A stretch of 24,785 nt of DNA from an uncultured Lachnospiraceae bacterium (GTDB lineage Bacteria; Bacillota; Clostridia; Lachnospirales; Lachnospiraceae): contig CACZNY010000171.1 in NCBI GenBank assembly GCA_902782655.1, positions 1 through 24,785 of the forward strand, given 5' to 3'. This document shows positions 14,978-23,087 of the stretch, one piece after another; positions within the stretch are counted from its first letter, which is position 1, and the number at the start of each line of letters is the position of its first letter. The position numbers and the translations under genes are program-made. Below the pieces are notes generated by a model that worked only from the letters and a program-made list of their open reading frames with translations, made no database searches and had not been told where the DNA came from.

Positions 14978-16292
14978 CAAAACCTCCTTCTGTCTGTATT
15001 TTCCTGATCAAAGGAAGCATCGCCGCAGTACCAAGTATGACCAAAGGGCAGTCAGCCTGTCTTACGGCGGCCTCCATATCCTCCTCATATGTAAAGGATA
15101 TCCCGGCCTTTTCAAGCTCCTTTTGCTGTATCCCGCTGAATCTGTAATGCGGGTTCTCTATCCTGGAAAGCACTATATCATATCCCGCAAGGGATACGGC
15201 TTTTGCCACGCCCTGATAATCCTTGTCATCCGGTATCGCAAGTATCACCCTTGCCCTCTTTATATGAAGACCGTCAAGCACCTCAAGCGCTGCGAAAACG
15301 CTGCCTCGGTTTATGCAGCAGTCCACAAGGGCGAAGGGCCTGCGGCGCAAAACGGTAAGACGCCCGAACCACTTAAGCCCCTTAAGCACTGTCCGAAGGC
15401 GCGTCATATCTTCACAGGATGCCAGAAAGTCCTCTCCTGCTATATCCTCCGCGGCCGCAAGAGCCAGCGCAAGGTTCCTGCACTGCGGAGTCCCCATAAG
15501 GGATATCCAAAGCTCCCTGTAGCTCCTTCTTCCTGTATCCACGGTACAGGACATCCCGTCCTCATGAAACACAATGTCCCTTACATCAAAGTCCCTGCCT
15601 GCCATCTTCAGCGGGACTCCAAGCTCTGATGCCCTGTCCTTTATTATCCTGCTTACTTCATCGCTCTGCCAGCCGGCACAGACCCCCTTCATCCCCGGAC
15701 GGATGATGCAGGCCTTGTCACGGGCTATAGCCTCCACCGTGCTCCCAAGCTCCCTCGTATGCTCAAGGAAGATGGTATTGATCAGGGCGTAGGAAGCAGG
15801 TACGTTTTTTACGTCATCATACCTTACACCCTTGCCGTGCTCATAAATATCAAAGTCCGTATGGCTTTCTGCAAAGAAAACCTCCGCAAGAGCCGTCTCC
15901 AGCCCTATCGGGCTGATGAATTCCCCCTTAAGGGGATCAGTGGGTATCGCTTCAAAGGAGGGATAAAGCCCGGACATTATATCCGTGAATTCCCTGTCGC
16001 TTATAGGCTCATCCCCTGCCCTGAACCTTTCATTGAAGCTTTCGATATGGGGTCCCGTCATGAGGCCCGTCTTTCCGCAGAGTGAAAGTATCCTTGACAG
16101 GATATAGGCAGCAGATCCCTTACCCTTGCTCCCCGTCACCGCTATTGAGCAGGTCCCTCTGTACAGCCTCCGTATTATCCCCTCCGTATACTCCGGATGC
16201 CTCTTCCTGCTGTCCGGCAGCTCATAGGACAGGTATGGGAGCGCCCTCATATATGAGGCAAATATAAGATCCTCAGCCTCCTGTCTTGTCAT
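14967..16292 (-). CDS. FolC-like Mur ligase family protein with altered active-site motifs; substrate unknown
   Basis: The 441-residue protein aligns along its length with folylpolyglutamate synthase, an ATP-dependent amide ligase. Retained features are the P-loop TGSKGKGS (53-60, usually GTNGKGS), PHIESFNERF (81-90), LEHTRELGSTVEAIARDKACIIRPG with the lysine that is carbamylated in the family, and GRLTVL. Several signature segments differ. The usual EVGLGGRLDATN reads EHGKGVRYDDVKN, and DGAHN of the C-terminal domain reads DCCINR, losing the histidine. It may be a folate enzyme with drifted motifs or a ligase for another acid. It starts two bases after the ilvA stop and has no clear Shine-Dalgarno site, so coupling to ilvA is likely. 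I give no symbol because folate activity is not supported. Confidence 0.8.
   Translation of the reverse strand: MTRQEAEDLIFASYMRALPYLSYELPDSRKRHPEYTEGIIRRLYRGTCSIAVTGSKGKGSAAYILSRILSLCGKTGLMTGPHIESFNERFRAGDEPISDREFTDIMSGLYPSFEAIPTDPLKGEFISPIGLETALAEVFFAESHTDFDIYEHGKGVRYDDVKNVPASYALINTIFLEHTRELGSTVEAIARDKACIIRPGMKGVCAGWQSDEVSRIIKDRASELGVPLKMAGRDFDVRDIVFHEDGMSCTVDTGRRSYRELWISLMGTPQCRNLALALAAAEDIAGEDFLASCEDMTRLRTVLKGLKWFGRLTVLRRRPFALVDCCINRGSVFAALEVLDGLHIKRARVILAIPDDKDYQGVAKAVSLAGYDIVLSRIENPHYRFSGIQQKELEKAGISFTYEEDMEAAVRQADCPLVILGTAAMLPLIRKIQTEGGFDER
14983..14989 (-). promoter_or_regulatory. Shine-Dalgarno site of the CPBP gene, inside the FolC-like gene
   Basis: AAGGAGG on the minus strand lies within the last codons of the upstream gene and five bases before ATG 14977. 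It favours that ATG over the TTG at 14980, which would be only two bases away. Confidence 0.85.
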
Positions 16293-16294
16293 CC

Positions 16295-17509
16295 CTACAG
16301 GGTGGTGCGGACCACCTTTGGCTTATAGCCTGTCCTTTCGAGCACCGCAAGGATCTTATTCTTATGTCCGGTGCCGAAGGCCTCAAGCGTAATGCGGAGC
16401 TCCACCGCAGCGTTCCTGTTGGTGGATACGAACTGATTATGCTCCAGCTTGATGACATTTCCGCTCTCCTCAGCTATGATGCCGGCAACCTTCTGAAGCT
16501 CGCCGGGCTTATCGGGAAGCAGGACGGAAACGGTAAATATCCTGTCTCTTTGTATGAGTCCCTGCTGCACTACGGATGACATGGTGATGACATCCATATT
16601 GCCGCCGGAAATGATGCATACTATCTTTTTATTCTCGCAGTCAAGCTGCTTTAAGGCTGCCACCGTCAGCAGACCGGAGTTTTCCGCTATCATCTTGTGG
16701 TTTTCCACCATATCAAGGAAGGCTGCTACCAGATCTTCATCGGGCACCGTGACCACCCTGTCCAGATTCTCCTTAAGGTAGGGGAATATCCTGCTGCCGG
16801 GAGTCTTCACCGCCGTGCCGTCTGCTATGGTGGATACGGAGGGAAGCGTTACGACCTTGCCCGCTTTGAGGGATTCCTTAAGACAGGCCGCTCCCTCAGG
16901 CTCCACGCCTATCACCTCGGTATCGGGATGCAGAAGCTTCGTAAAGGTGGCAACCCCCGTAGCCAGCCCGCCTCCGCCCACAGGCACCAATATGATATCG
17001 GTCAGGGGCTGCTCCTTGAATATCTCCCAGGCTATGCTGCCCTGTCCCGTAGCCACATCCTCATCATCAAAGGGATGTACGAAGGTATAGCCCTCGCTCT
17101 CTGCAAGCTCGTAAGCCCTGTCACAGGCCTCGTCATATATATCTCCGAAAAGCACGACCTCTGCTCCCAGAGCCTTCGTGCGGTTCACCTTTATGAGGGG
17201 AGTGGTGGTGGGCATCACTATGACTGCCTTCACCCCGTACTGCTTCGCCGCATAGGCCACACCCTGGGCATGGTTCCCGGCGGAGGCCGTAATGACACCC
17301 TTCGCCCTTTCCTCGGCGGACAGCCTGCTTATGCGGTAATAAGCCCCTCTTATCTTATAGGCTCCCGTACGCTGCATGTTTTCGGGCTTTAAGAAAACCT
17401 TGTTGCTTTTTCCTGCCACAGCCGAAAAGTAATCGCTGTATATCAGCTTGGTGTCAAGGGTTACCTCCCTTACCTTTTCCGCTGCCTCTTCAAAAGACCT
17501 GAGATCCAT
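16295..17509 (-). CDS. ilvA: Threonine ammonia-lyase (threonine dehydratase), short form with ACT domain
   Basis: This PLP enzyme converts L-threonine to 2-oxobutanoate and ammonia, feeding isoleucine synthesis or threonine breakdown. The 404 residues show the fold-type II core: KPENMQRTGAYKIRGA with the PLP lysine at residue 52, SAGNHAQGVA (76-85), which grips the substrate carboxylate, and the phosphate-binding VGGGGLATG (177-185). A single ACT-like domain follows from about residue 328 (RIFTVSVLLPDKPGELQKV). This architecture is the roughly 400-residue form, shorter than the 500-residue E. coli IlvA with two regulatory modules, so the response to isoleucine is uncertain and a TdcB-like role is possible. 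AAAGGA lies about nine bases before the ATG. It is placed unexpectedly between ftsY and the FolC-like gene, 18 bases after ftsY. Confidence 0.93.
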   Translation of the reverse strand: MDLRSFEEAAEKVREVTLDTKLIYSDYFSAVAGKSNKVFLKPENMQRTGAYKIRGAYYRISRLSAEERAKGVITASAGNHAQGVAYAAKQYGVKAVIVMPTTTPLIKVNRTKALGAEVVLFGDIYDEACDRAYELAESEGYTFVHPFDDEDVATGQGSIAWEIFKEQPLTDIILVPVGGGGLATGVATFTKLLHPDTEVIGVEPEGAACLKESLKAGKVVTLPSVSTIADGTAVKTPGSRIFPYLKENLDRVVTVPDEDLVAAFLDMVENHKMIAENSGLLTVAALKQLDCENKKIVCIISGGNMDVITMSSVVQQGLIQRDRIFTVSVLLPDKPGELQKVAGIIAEESGNVIKLEHNQFVSTNRNAAVELRITLEAFGTGHKNKILAVLERTGYKPKVVRTTL

Positions 17510-17527
17510 ATGTTTTTCCTTTCCGTA

Positions 17528-18397
17528 TCACTCCAATACTCCCGCCATGAATTTCTTCACGTCGAATCTCCTGAGATCGCTGACGCCCTCTCCGAGTCCT
17601 ACGAATTTCACGGGTATCTTAAGCTCATTCTCGATGGCGATCACTATGCCACCCTTGGCGGAGCCGTCAAGCTTCGTAAGTATCACTCCGGAAACATCGG
17701 TAACCTCGTTAAACTCCCTGGCCTGCTCCTTGGCATTCTGTCCGGTGCTGGCATCCACCACCACCATGGTCTCCTTCACGGCCTCGGGATATTCCGTTCT
17801 TATGATGCTGTTTATCTTTGAAAGCTCGTTCATGAGATTCTTTTTATTATGGAGCCTGCCTGCCGTATCCACTATGAGCATGTCGTAGTCCCTGGCCTTT
17901 GCCGACTGTATCGCGTCATATATGACAGAGCCGGGATCTCCTCCCTCCCTGCCCTTCACTATGTCGGCTCCCGTCTTCATGGCCCAGGAGGTGAGCTGCT
18001 CTATGGCTGCCGCCCTGAAGGTGTCCGCTGCCACAAGCATTACCTTGCGGCCCAGAGCCCTGTACCTTGCCGCAAGCTTTCCCGCAGAGGTGGTCTTTCC
18101 CACGCCGTTGACCCCCACCAGCATCAACACCGACTTTTTATCCTCGTATTCGAAATCCTTTTCCGAGGAGATCGCGTCAAGCTTTTCCTGCATTATGTCC
18201 GCAAGCAGCTCCTTCGCCTTATCGGTATCCCTTACCCTTTCCTTCAAAACCCGCGCCTTCAGCTCTTCGGCCATCTCCTCGGCAGTCGCCATGCCGACAT
18301 CACCCATTATCAGGGTATCCGTAAGATCATCATAGAACTCATCGTCTATCTGCTCATAGCCTACAAAGAAATCAGAAAGCTTGCTGAAAAATCCCAT
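17528..18397 (-). CDS. ftsY: Signal recognition particle receptor FtsY
   Basis: FtsY docks SRP-bound ribosomes at the membrane through a mutual GTPase cycle with Ffh. The 289-residue protein has only the NG core. The helical N domain (about 1-80) is followed by the G domain with GVNGVGKTT (95-103), DTFRAAAIEQL, DTAGRLHNK and TKLDGSAKGG. The long acidic A domain of E. coli FtsY is missing, as is common in Firmicutes; the N-terminal MGFFSKLSDFF can serve as a short amphipathic membrane contact. The ATG overlaps the smc stop by one base (TAATG). smc-ftsY adjacency is standard in Firmicutes. Confidence 0.97.
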   Translation of the reverse strand: MGFFSKLSDFFVGYEQIDDEFYDDLTDTLIMGDVGMATAEEMAEELKARVLKERVRDTDKAKELLADIMQEKLDAISSEKDFEYEDKKSVLMLVGVNGVGKTTSAGKLAARYRALGRKVMLVAADTFRAAAIEQLTSWAMKTGADIVKGREGGDPGSVIYDAIQSAKARDYDMLIVDTAGRLHNKKNLMNELSKINSIIRTEYPEAVKETMVVVDASTGQNAKEQAREFNEVTDVSGVILTKLDGSAKGGIVIAIENELKIPVKFVGLGEGVSDLRRFDVKKFMAGVLE

Positions 18398-21300
18398 TAT
18401 TTACCGTCCTTCTTTTCATCCCACTGCGCATCCTCAAGGTTCACCGCCACCTGCGTGGATACGCCCTTTTCCTGCATCGTGATGCCGTAAAGCCTGTCGC
18501 ACTTCGTCATGGTCCCGCGCCTGTGGGTTATGACTATGAACTGCGTATGCTCCGTAAGCTTCGACAGATAGGAAGCAAAACGATCCACATTGGCCTCGTC
18601 AAGAGCCGCCTCTATCTCGTCCAGGAGACAGAAGGGCGAGGGCTTCAGATTCTGTATGGCAAAGAGCAGGGCTATGGCGGTAAGAGCCTTCTCTCCTCCG
18701 GAAAGCTGCATCATGTTCTGAAGCTTCTTTCCCGGGGGATGGGCTATGATATTGATCCCTGCCTCCAGCACATCCTCTTCACTGGTAAGCTCAAGCGTTC
18801 CGTGTCCGCCTCCGAACATCTCGCCGAATACGATGTCAAACTGCTTTCCGATCTCTGCAAAGCGCTCAGTGAACTGCTTCCTCATGGACTCCGTGAGCTC
18901 ATTGATTATGGTATTCAGATCCCCCTCGGCCTTGATGATATCATCCCTCTGCCCGGACATGAACTCATATCTCTTCGACAGCTCCCTGTATTCCTCTATG
19001 GCGCCCACGTTCACATCGCCCAGATTCCTTATCTCGGACTTGAGCTTCATGGATTCCTGTCTCATCTCGGGAAGCTCGCCCAGGCTTTCATCCTTAAGCT
19101 CCCTTGAAGCTATGAGGGTCAGGTTATACTCATCCCACATATACTTCGTCCTGCTCTCGGTATTCTCGTTGAGCTTTTCCCTCTGATTCTCTATCCTTAT
19201 CTTTTCCCTGTCGAGAGCCGCCCTTTTCTCGTTGATGGCATCCCTGTCCTCGAAAAGCTTCTTCTGCTCCCTTGTAGCCTCATCGCGGCTTTCCATCAGG
19301 GCTTTAAGCTCATCCTGCTTTTCCCGGTCCACATCTCCCGCCGAGAGCAGCGTTTCCTCCAGAGCCTTTATCTGATTCTGCTTAAAGGCCGTATCCTCTC
19401 CGTTTTTGTCCAGGTTTTCCTTTATATTTTCAAGCTCGGTCTGAAGCCTTAAGCGCTCACCCTCTATACGGGAGATATTCTCCTCCTCGTAGCCCTGCTG
19501 CGCTTTCAGCTGAGTCATCTTAAGGTCGTTGTCGCCGACCTCCTTCCTTAAGCTCACCGACTCCTCGGTCAGGCTCTTTATCAGACTGTCAAGGCGGGCT
19601 GCTTCTTCATCCGCCTCTTTTTCAATGACCTCGGATTCCTTAAGCTTTCCCTCATTCTCCTCCTGCTGCTGTCTGATGGAGACGATCTCATCCTCAAGGT
19701 TTCCGACCTCAGTCGTTATCCCCGCGCTTCCGCTCTGATTCTCGCTTCTCTTTTCCTCTGCAAGATTGAGGTTCATCTTCGCGGTATTAAGCCGCAGGCT
19801 CTCCTGCTGCATGTCGTCGGTGATCTCCTGCAGATCGTTCCTTATCACGCTCTTTTTATCCCTGAGCTCCTCTATCCTCTGCAGGATGCCGTCACGCTTC
19901 TCAAGCTTTTTCTTCAGGGCCGCGGTAAGCTCATCTATCTCACGGGAGCGTCCGAGAAGATTGCTCTGATTCCTGAAGGATCCTCCTGCCATGGAGCCTC
20001 CGGGATTTAAGAGCTCTCCCGCAAGCGTCACTATCCTTAAGGTGAATCTGAACTTTCTTGCAATGGCAAGGGCATTATCTATCTGATCCACCACTATGAA
20101 GTTTCCGAGCAGGTTCTTCGCTACTATGTCATACTTCTTATCCATCTTCACAAGGGTATCAGCCATTCCTATGACACCCTTTTCATAGACGGCATCCTTA
20201 GCCTTGAAGTCTCTTTCCTGTATGGTATTCAGGGGAAGGAAGGTCACTCTTCCGGCTCTCCTCTCCTTAAGCTCGGCTATGAGCTTCTTGGCCGACACGT
20301 CATCCTCCACCACCACGTTCTGTATATTGGCGCCCAGAGCTGTCTCAATGGCGGTCTCGTATTCATGATCCACCTTGATAAGGTCTGCCACCACGCCGCA
20401 GATCCCCGAGGACTTATCCTTTTTCCGGTCCATTATGAAGCGCACGGCGCTGCCGTAGCCCTCATAGCGCTCTGCTATATTCCTCAGGCTCTCAAGCCTT
20501 GTCTTCTCCTCGGTATAGGCGGTCTGAAGAGCCCTCTCCTCCTGCACGGAGGAATCAATGCTCTCATTGATCCCGGTAAGCTCCTTTTCATGCTCTTCCC
20601 TTTTGCTGTCAAGCTCACGGATCCTTCCCGCTATCTCCTCCATCTCCTTCTTCCTGGATTCGATGGCATCCCTAGCCTCAGCCTCCGAGCTCTTCGCCTT
20701 AAGAAGCCTGGAGGAAAGCTCGGCCTTCCTGATCTCCGCCTGGGACAGCAGGGTCACAAGCCTTTCCTTTTCTCCCTTCAAGGCTCCCCTGCCTGCTATG
20801 GTATCGAGCACCAGCTGCTTCTTCGCCTCGGATTCCTCCTGAGCCTTCGCTATCCTCTCATCATAGGAGGCAAGCTCCTCATTCTTGCCGCTCCCGCTTT
20901 CCCTGAGCTCCTCTATCTTCCTGTCCGTCTCAGCCTTGCTGGCGTTAAGCTTATCAAGCTCCTTCCCGTGCTTTTCGAGGCTTTCGTTTATCTCCCTGCT
21001 CCTTCCCTCGAAATGCTCCGTGGAATTTTTAAGGGAGTTTATCTGCTCGGTGAGCACCTTGATCTGGGAGTCTATCTGCCCCTTCTTAAGAGTGGTATCG
21101 GATATCTCCTGCCTCATGCTCTCGATCCTTGAGTCAAGCTCCTCTATCCTGGTGCCGGCCTCCTCATACTTCGTATGGCTTTCGGAAAGCTCCCGCTCCA
21201 CTCCGTCTATATTTTCCATGATCACATCGAATTTCTCCGACAGATCCTTAAGCTGTCCCTCATACCTTTCCGACTCCGCAAGGAAGATATTTACATCCAG

Positions 21301-21972
21301 CTTTTTAAGCCTCTCCTTTTTTTCAAGGTAGATCTTGGCATTCTCGGACTGCTTTTCAAGGGGGCCTATCCTGCCCTCCACCTCGGCTATGATATCTGTA
21401 AGACGGAGCAGGTTCGCCTTTTCGTTCTCAAGCTTCTTTACGGCGGTATCCTTCCTCTTCCTGTATTTGACTATGCCGCAGGCCTCGTCAAAAAGCTCCC
21501 TTCTCTCCTCCGGCTTGCCTGACAATATCTGGTCGATCCTGCCCTGGCCTATGATGGAGTACCCGTCCTGGCCTATACCCGTGTCATAGAAGAGCTCATG
21601 GATGTCTCTCAGCCTTACGGGATTGCCGTTAATCAGATAATCAGATTCTCCCGACCTGTAAACCCTTCTCGTGACCGATACCTCGTCGTACTGCGCAGCC
21701 AGCACATGATCCGAATTGTCCATGGTGATGGTCACATAGGCATAGCCCATAGGCTTCCTTATCTCCGTGCCTGCGAAGATGACATCCTGCATGGAAGCGC
21801 CCCGAAGCTGCCTTGCGCTCTGCTCGCCAAGCACCCAGCGCACTGCATCGGACACATTGCTCTTGCCGGAGCCGTTAGGCCCCACTATGCCTGTGATGCC
21901 GTATTTGAAATCAAGCTTTATCTTATCCGCAAAGGACTTGAATCCGTGTATTTCTATGCTTTTTAAGTACAT
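18397..21972 (-). CDS. smc: Chromosome segregation protein SMC
   Basis: SMC dimers with ScpA and ScpB organise and separate the chromosome by ATP-driven loop extrusion. At 1191 residues it is full length. It shows Walker A GPNGSGKSN (31-39), a long coiled coil (about 170-500), a hinge domain (about 505-665) with SGICGVVADLI and the Gly-rich GGSMAGGSFRNQ, a return coiled coil (about 665-1020), the ABC signature LSGGEKALTAIALLF near 1090 and Walker B FCLLDEIEAALDEANV near 1120. No frameshift is seen. It starts four bases after the rnc stop, with AGGG-type pairing bases just upstream, and runs into ftsY. The scpA and scpB partners are not in the window. Confidence 0.98.
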   Translation of the reverse strand: MYLKSIEIHGFKSFADKIKLDFKYGITGIVGPNGSGKSNVSDAVRWVLGEQSARQLRGASMQDVIFAGTEIRKPMGYAYVTITMDNSDHVLAAQYDEVSVTRRVYRSGESDYLINGNPVRLRDIHELFYDTGIGQDGYSIIGQGRIDQILSGKPEERRELFDEACGIVKYRKRKDTAVKKLENEKANLLRLTDIIAEVEGRIGPLEKQSENAKIYLEKKERLKKLDVNIFLAESERYEGQLKDLSEKFDVIMENIDGVERELSESHTKYEEAGTRIEELDSRIESMRQEISDTTLKKGQIDSQIKVLTEQINSLKNSTEHFEGRSREINESLEKHGKELDKLNASKAETDRKIEELRESGSGKNEELASYDERIAKAQEESEAKKQLVLDTIAGRGALKGEKERLVTLLSQAEIRKAELSSRLLKAKSSEAEARDAIESRKKEMEEIAGRIRELDSKREEHEKELTGINESIDSSVQEERALQTAYTEEKTRLESLRNIAERYEGYGSAVRFIMDRKKDKSSGICGVVADLIKVDHEYETAIETALGANIQNVVVEDDVSAKKLIAELKERRAGRVTFLPLNTIQERDFKAKDAVYEKGVIGMADTLVKMDKKYDIVAKNLLGNFIVVDQIDNALAIARKFRFTLRIVTLAGELLNPGGSMAGGSFRNQSNLLGRSREIDELTAALKKKLEKRDGILQRIEELRDKKSVIRNDLQEITDDMQQESLRLNTAKMNLNLAEEKRSENQSGSAGITTEVGNLEDEIVSIRQQQEENEGKLKESEVIEKEADEEAARLDSLIKSLTEESVSLRKEVGDNDLKMTQLKAQQGYEEENISRIEGERLRLQTELENIKENLDKNGEDTAFKQNQIKALEETLLSAGDVDREKQDELKALMESRDEATREQKKLFEDRDAINEKRAALDREKIRIENQREKLNENTESRTKYMWDEYNLTLIASRELKDESLGELPEMRQESMKLKSEIRNLGDVNVGAIEEYRELSKRYEFMSGQRDDIIKAEGDLNTIINELTESMRKQFTERFAEIGKQFDIVFGEMFGGGHGTLELTSEEDVLEAGINIIAHPPGKKLQNMMQLSGGEKALTAIALLFAIQNLKPSPFCLLDEIEAALDEANVDRFASYLSKLTEHTQFIVITHRRGTMTKCDRLYGITMQEKGVSTQVAVNLEDAQWDEKKDGK

Positions 21973-21976
21973 TGCC

Positions 21977-22672
21977 CTACCCTTGCTCTTTCTCCAGCTT
22001 CTTCAGACACTCATATGCCGCCTTCTGCTCGGCGCTCTTTTTCGAGCTGCCCATTGCCCTGGCGCATTCCTTCCCGTTTATCACGGCGGCCATCGTGAAG
22101 CGCTTCATATGCTCCGGACCGCTCTCCTCAGCAAGCACGTATTCAAGCGTCCATCCCTCGGCCTGGATCACATCCTGCAGCTTGGATTTGGAATCATTGA
22201 ATAAAGACCTGTGCTCTATATCATTGAGCACGAACCTGTATATGAAGTCTTTCGCTCCCTTAAGCCCCGAATCAAGGAATATCCCCCCTATGAGGGCTTC
22301 GAATACATCTGAGACTATGGAATCCCTGTGCCTGCTGTCCTGCCTGTCCTCTCCCTTGCCTAAGAGGATATGATCTGAAAGATCTATCTCCTTGGCGCAC
22401 TCTGCCAGCGTCGGCTCACAGACAAGAGAAGCACGGAACTTCGTCATCTCCCCCTCCCTCATCTCGGGGTGGTGGTGGTAGATGTAGTCGGAGGACACGA
22501 GCTCCAGCACGGCATCTCCCAGAAACTCCTGCCTCTCATAATCATCCCACTCCTCCGTTTCGGACTCATTCTTATATGAGGAATGGGTGAGGGCTGTCTT
22601 CAGGAGTTTTTTATCCTTAAAACTGTATCCTATTTTTTCTTCCAGCTTTTCTATCGGGTATCTGTTGTTCAT
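21977..22672 (-). CDS. rnc: Ribonuclease III
   Basis: This double-strand-specific endonuclease processes rRNA precursors and structured mRNAs. From the chosen start it has 231 residues. The catalytic domain carries YERQEFLGDAVLELV, with the acidic metal-binding cluster, and DVFEALIGGIFLDSG, with the second acidic pair. The C-terminal double-stranded-RNA-binding domain begins near DSKSKLQDVIQAEGW and ends with GSSKKSAEQKAAYECLKKL. A TTG at 22706-22708 would add 12 residues without family similarity and falls in the T tract of the acpP terminator, so I start at the ATG at 22670-22672. The Shine-Dalgarno match there is modest (AAGG nearly touches the ATG; GTGAG lies further up). Transcription probably depends on read-through from acpP. 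Confidence 0.95.
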   Translation of the reverse strand: MNNRYPIEKLEEKIGYSFKDKKLLKTALTHSSYKNESETEEWDDYERQEFLGDAVLELVSSDYIYHHHPEMREGEMTKFRASLVCEPTLAECAKEIDLSDHILLGKGEDRQDSRHRDSIVSDVFEALIGGIFLDSGLKGAKDFIYRFVLNDIEHRSLFNDSKSKLQDVIQAEGWTLEYVLAEESGPEHMKRFTMAAVINGKECARAMGSSKKSAEQKAAYECLKKLEKEQG

Positions 22673-22708
22673 CCTTATCTCACGGACATTTGTCCGGGCA
22701 CCAAACAA

Positions 22709-22732
22709 GAGCCGGCTCAGTCCCGCCGGCTC
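22709..22732 (-). terminator. Intrinsic terminator between acpP and rnc
   Basis: An 8-bp perfect GC-rich stem (GAGCCGGC with GCCGGCTC, 8-base loop) stands 28 bases after the acpP stop and is followed on the minus strand by TTGTTTGG. The interrupted T tract suggests partial termination, which would give more acpP message than rnc-smc message. Confidence 0.7.
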
Positions 22733-22760
22733 CGGTAAATCTCAGGCTGCAAAAGCCTTT

Positions 22761-22997
22761 TCAGTTCTTCTCTCTGGCAGACTTGATGAGCTCTACAGCG
22801 TCTCCTACGGTCTTTATCCCCTCTACCTCATCGGTATCGATGGTGAGCTCAAACTCCTGCTCTATTCCCATGATGATCTGGAAAATATCCAGTGAATCGG
22901 CGCCAAGGTCATCCGTAAAGGTCGTCTCCATTGTCACCTCATCCTGATCCACGCTTAAGACCTCGGCTATGATCTCCTTCAGCTTTTCAAACTCCAT
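22761..22997 (-). CDS. acpP: Acyl carrier protein
   Basis: This small acidic protein carries growing fatty acids on a 4'-phosphopantetheine arm. It has 78 residues from the chosen start. The attachment site is Ser35 in LGADSLDIFQ, the standard DSL motif, followed by helix II and the acidic EQEFELTIDTDEVE segment. The residues after DSL (DIFQIIMGIEQEF) differ a little from the more usual DTVELVMALEEEF. A longer reading frame from 23024 exists, but GAGGAGG at 23004-23010 sits just before the ATG at 22995-22997 and the family starts here. It lies between plsX, which uses acyl-ACP, and rnc. Confidence 0.97.
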   Translation of the reverse strand: MEFEKLKEIIAEVLSVDQDEVTMETTFTDDLGADSLDIFQIIMGIEQEFELTIDTDEVEGIKTVGDAVELIKSAREKN

Positions 22998-23003
22998 AAC
23001 TCT

Positions 23004-23010
23004 CCTCCTC
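23004..23010 (-). promoter_or_regulatory. Shine-Dalgarno site that sets the acpP start
   Basis: GAGGAGG on the minus strand lies six bases before the ATG at 22995-22997 and inside the alternative longer frame, which it argues against. Confidence 0.85.
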
Positions 23011-23087
23011 TGATAATGGCTCAATATTTCCTGACTCAGTACGTCCGCGGCTCCTTAAGCCCGTAAAACGTCCTGCAGGCTATTCTC

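Noticed and set aside
22673..22708. A longer RNase III start (TTG at 22706-22708)
   Set aside because: It falls in the T tract after the terminator stem and adds 12 residues that do not resemble the family N terminus.
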